Assembly: GCA_009377475.1 (NCBI GenBank)
Contig: WHTY01000018.1
Coordinates: forward strand, 1-63,537
Origin: Actinophytocola sp.
Lineage (GTDB): Bacteria > Actinomycetota > Actinomycetes > Mycobacteriales > Pseudonocardiaceae
Direction of reading: 5' to 3'
DNA length: 63,537 nucleotides
Below are positions 61,095 to 63,537 of the stretch, piece by piece; within the stretch, counting starts at the first letter, position 1; each line of letters opens with the position of its first letter. The notes beneath the pieces are model-generated. The model saw only the letters and a program-made list of their open reading frames with translations. It was not told the DNA's origin and searched no databases. Both the position numbers and the translations under genes were made by a program.

Positions 61095-61853
61095 TTACGA
61101 AACGGGGTTACCGTGCGGCGGGGTTGGCGGCTCCTGGGCCTGCGAGGACCGCGCACCCGCGGCAGCGGGAGTACGGGCCTCGTGGGTGCTACCGCCGAAC
61201 TGGCCCTCAAGGCTGGCCAGCCAGCCAGGCCAGCGCTCCGACGTCGCCTTGATGAGGCCGCCGCCGAAGCCGACGACGATCACCCCGCCCACGGTGGCAA
61301 GCACCGTGATCAGGACCGGACCGGTCACCGTGGTGGCGATCTGGACCTGGTTCAGGGCGGCGATGATGCCGAAGGCCAGGATAATGTAGTAGGCGATCGA
61401 CGCGAGCAGCGTGCCAGCTGCCCTGCCCGACAGCGCGCTGCTGACCAGGCCGCGGACCGCGTTGCCGATCGCCGCCGCGACGATGATCAGCACGAGCGCG
61501 ACCACGATCCTCGGCAGGAACGCGATGACGTCGTTGAGGAGCTCGCTCACCGGGTTGGTCGGCCCAAACGTACCGAACGCGAGCTGCAGCGCGATCAGCA
61601 GAATGAAGTAGTAGACCAGTTTGACGATAATTCCGGTGGCGTCAACCTTGGATTGGCTGAGCATTCCCGAAAGGCCCGTCTTCTCGATGAGCTTCGGGAA
61701 ACCGAGCCGGTTAAGAACCAGCGTCAATCCCTTCGCGACCGCCTTCGCGATCAGCCAGCCAATCAGCAGGATGATCAAGAATGCGAAGAGCTTCGGCACG
61801 AACGTGGCTATGGCGCTCCACGCATCGCCCAAACCCTCCTTGAGCTGATCCAC
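61095..61853 (-). CDS. MscS-like conserved transmembrane-helix protein
   Basis: 252 residues with about four hydrophobic helices: LFAFLIILLIGWLIAKAVAKG (about 22-42), VKLVYYFILLIALQLAFGTFG, IVVALVLIIVAAAIGNAVRG and VLITVLATVGGVIVVGFGGGLI. This is the repeated-helix arrangement of the small mechanosensitive-channel family, without the MscS beta domain. A PTPPHG tail follows. GTG start with AAGGAGGAG. Ion-conducting or gating function is not established. Confidence 0.78.
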   Translation of the reverse strand: MDQLKEGLGDAWSAIATFVPKLFAFLIILLIGWLIAKAVAKGLTLVLNRLGFPKLIEKTGLSGMLSQSKVDATGIIVKLVYYFILLIALQLAFGTFGPTNPVSELLNDVIAFLPRIVVALVLIIVAAAIGNAVRGLVSSALSGRAAGTLLASIAYYIILAFGIIAALNQVQIATTVTGPVLITVLATVGGVIVVGFGGGLIKATSERWPGWLASLEGQFGGSTHEARTPAAAGARSSQAQEPPTPPHGNPVS

Positions 61854-62365
61854 TGCAATCTCCTCCTTGGTCGTGCTTGGTCGTCACAAACGCCGGTGTC
61901 TGGCGAGACCTTAATCAATGCACAGAACGCGGCAACTCGAAACGGCGACACGAAAGAGTGAGTCCAGTGGCGTATCACGAATCGTGGGGTCCATAGTGGA
62001 TCTACCGGTGGGGACCGGGGATGCCGAGAAACCCGGTGCGGCGCGCCGTACCCGTCGCACCGGGTTTCTCGGCACGGAACTTAATTCGCCCGTATGGCGG
62101 CGTTATGCCGGAATTGTCCCAGGCGATTCGCGCTATCGATGGGCCACTCGCCGCGTTCTCGGCGCATTATCACGGAACCGCCGCGATCCGCACGTCGGAA
62201 TCCCGCGCCGCTGTCCCCGAAATGGGTAATAAATCTGTCGAAGTACCGGGCCGGTTTTCTGGCATTCGCTACCACGCGCACATAGCACGTTTCGTGGCGC
62301 GTCACGACACCGTGACCTGACCGAGACCACCACGGTGCCCACAACGGGTCGATTAGTGTTGCCCT
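61854..62365. other. 512-bp intergenic region with a 19-bp hairpin
   Basis: No gene is supported here; reading frames across it lack coding character. It holds the perfect hairpin TGCCGAGAAACCCGGTGCG / CGCACCGGGTTTCTCGGCA (62022-62040 and 62056-62074, 15-base loop), which may terminate transcription, and the upstream region of the PucR-type gene. Confidence 0.55.
62022..62074. terminator. Perfect 19-bp inverted repeat
   Basis: The two 19-base arms are exact reverse complements with a 15-base GC-rich loop. No T run follows. It may end transcription of an upstream unit or act as a regulatory structure. Confidence 0.55.
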
Positions 62366-63537
62366 ATGGGCGCAGACACGACATGGCAGATGAGGCACGA
62401 GGGGGAGCTGTCGGCACGCACCGTGCGCAAGGTGAAGCGCGCGTCAGGCGAACTCGCGGCCAAGAGCGTGGCGGCGATGGCGGAACGGCTGCCGTGGTTC
62501 TCCCGGATGCCCGCCGACCAGCGCGCCAGCATCCTGCTGATCACCCAGGTGGAGGCGGCGGGCTTCATCGAATGGCTGCGCGACCCCGACACCGCGCAGC
62601 GGCCGACGACTGATGCCTTCCGCAACGCGCCACAGGAGCTGTCTCGTTGGATCAACATGCGCCACACCGTGCTGCTGATCCGGATCGCCCTCGACGTCTT
62701 CGAGCAGGAGCTGCCCAAGCTCGCCGCGAACGAGACCGAGCGCGCCGCGCTCGCCGAGGCCGCCGTCCGGTACGGCCGCGAGGTCGCGTTCACCGCGGCG
62801 ACCGCCTACGCCACCGCCGCCGAGTCACGCGGCGCGTGGGACGCGCGGCTGGAGGCTCTCGTCGTGGACGGCATCGTGCGCGGCGACGCGGAGGAGGCTC
62901 TGTTGTCGCGTGCCTCGGCGCTTGGCTGGGATCTCGCCGACGCGGCGACCGCCATCGTGGGCAACGCGCCGCCTGACGACCCGCCGATCGCGGTCAAGGA
63001 CGTCAGGGCGAGAGCGGCCCGCATCCACCGGCCGGTGATGCTCGGCGTGCAGGGCTCCCGGCTGATCGTCGTCGTCGGCGGCCCGACGGCCGGCTCAACC
63101 AGCGACGACGCGGTGCTGGACACCCTCACGGAGTCGTTCGGCGATGGCCCCGTCGTCGCGGGGCCGACGGTGAGCAGCATCGCCGAGGCGCACCACAGCA
63201 CCGCGGAGGCGCTGTCCGGGCTGCGTGCCGTCGTCGGCTGGGCCGCCGCGCCGCGCCCGGTGCGCTCGCTCGACCTGCTGCCGGAACGCGCACTTACCGG
63301 CGACGCCGCCGCCGAGCGGCAGCTCATCGACCAGATCGCCCGGCCGCTCGACGAGGCAGGTGGCGCCATCGAGGAGACCGTGACCGCCTACCTCGAGGCT
63401 GGTGGGGTGCTCGAGGCCTGCGCCCGGGCGCTGTTCGTGCACCCGAACACGGTGCGCTACCGGCTGAAACGGGCCACGGAGCTGACCGGACGCAACCCGA
63501 TGGACCCGCGAGACGCCTTCGTGCTGCGCATCGGGTC
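62366..63537 (+). CDS. PucR-type transcriptional regulator (FasR/Rv2242-like), partial
   Basis: 391 codons present; the 3' end is beyond the window. It begins MGADTTWQMRHEGELSARTV. A helical N-terminal region with LLITQVEAAGFIEWLRDP is followed, near the end, by a PucR helix-turn-helix segment GGVLEACARALFVHPNTVRYRLKRATELTG. FasR (S. coelicolor) and Rv2242 (M. tuberculosis) have this layout and lie next to fabD, controlling fatty-acid synthesis; the next gene here is unseen. TAGTGT lies exactly 6 bp before the ATG, fitting leaderless transcription. Confidence 0.83.
   Translation, partial: MGADTTWQMRHEGELSARTVRKVKRASGELAAKSVAAMAERLPWFSRMPADQRASILLITQVEAAGFIEWLRDPDTAQRPTTDAFRNAPQELSRWINMRHTVLLIRIALDVFEQELPKLAANETERAALAEAAVRYGREVAFTAATAYATAAESRGAWDARLEALVVDGIVRGDAEEALLSRASALGWDLADAATAIVGNAPPDDPPIAVKDVRARAARIHRPVMLGVQGSRLIVVVGGPTAGSTSDDAVLDTLTESFGDGPVVAGPTVSSIAEAHHSTAEALSGLRAVVGWAAAPRPVRSLDLLPERALTGDAAAERQLIDQIARPLDEAGGAIEETVTAYLEAGGVLEACARALFVHPNTVRYRLKRATELTGRNPMDPRDAFVLRIG

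Noticed and set aside
61854..62365. Small open frames in the gap before the PucR-type gene
   Set aside because: None has a ribosome site or family-like sequence; several overlap the perfect hairpin.

Overview
The window is a high-GC actinobacterial chromosome segment, most likely from the order Pseudonocardiales (an Amycolatopsis or Saccharopolyspora relative). The evidence is GC-rich codon use, many GTG and TTG starts, ATGA-coupled operons, a mycobacterial-type order of ahpE, DUF3052 gene and aceE, a SigK/RskA pair with mpt70/83-like and ufaA1-like genes, and a 13E12/DUF222 HNH gene. No transposase, phage gene, rRNA or CRISPR array was seen.

Layout. (1) Positions 1-1220 hold the 5' part of an Aquifex-type aconitase on the minus strand. 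(2) 1378-22230 is a long, mostly coupled plus-strand operon for a cell-surface or exported polysaccharide. It contains a GDP-mannose-dehydrogenase-like enzyme, two GT4 glycosyltransferases, two Wzz-like proteins with degenerate kinase domains, an AsnB-like amidotransferase, a two-domain oxidoreductase, a heparinase-II/III-like protein, a beta-helix lipoprotein, a methyltransferase, an O-antigen-ligase-like polymerase, a GmhB-GmhA fusion, an SDR and a heptose kinase. (3) 21358-22812 carries a truncated nucleotidyltransferase, a truncated asparagine synthase and an intact PqqD-like gene, which look like the remains of a lasso-peptide-type cluster. (4) 22899-24341 is a DUF222/HNH gene behind a probable LexA box. 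(5) 24683-28764 (plus) and 39237-28732 (minus) are a second glycan block: a second beta-helix protein, an HxD...H dioxygenase-like protein, sugar epimerases, RmlC-like, pyruvyltransferase, a flippase fused in frame to a GT2, DUF4910, PIG-L deacetylase, cytidylyltransferase, C-methyltransferase and the initiating sugar-phosphate transferase. (6) 39483-46406 holds a DUF4407 protein, a Baeyer-Villiger-type monooxygenase, a GNAT pseudogene, small genes, a J protein, a NUDIX hydrolase, tRNA-Val and several unusual palindromic elements. (7) 46512-50580 is ahpE, DUF3052 gene and aceE. (8) 50637-61027 is a SigK stress regulon. (9) The window ends with a membrane protein and a FasR/Rv2242-like PucR-type regulator.

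How it works together. The glycan genes supply sugar modification (uronate formation, possible amidation, heptose activation, 3-C-methylation, pyruvylation, deacetylation), lipid-linked initiation, glycosyl transfer, flipping, polymerisation and chain-length control. In the SigK block I found matching promoters of the form C(C/A)ATCC-N15/16-CCGAA(T/C) in front of sigK itself, the Mo-oxidoreductase/fasciclin operon, and both arms of a divergent lipid-modification operon. That makes a self-contained regulon for envelope redox repair and fatty-acid modification.

The most unusual things seen are two families of palindromic DNA. One family has TTGATCA ends, about 83-93 bp length, and a small central hairpin whose pairing appears to be kept by compensating changes; there are three copies in 2.2 kb and two of them bracket a NUDIX gene. 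The other family, with an AAGGG...CTTGCGTC palindrome, usually lies at gene 3' ends, but one copy is translated in frame as an interdomain linker of the two-domain oxidoreductase.
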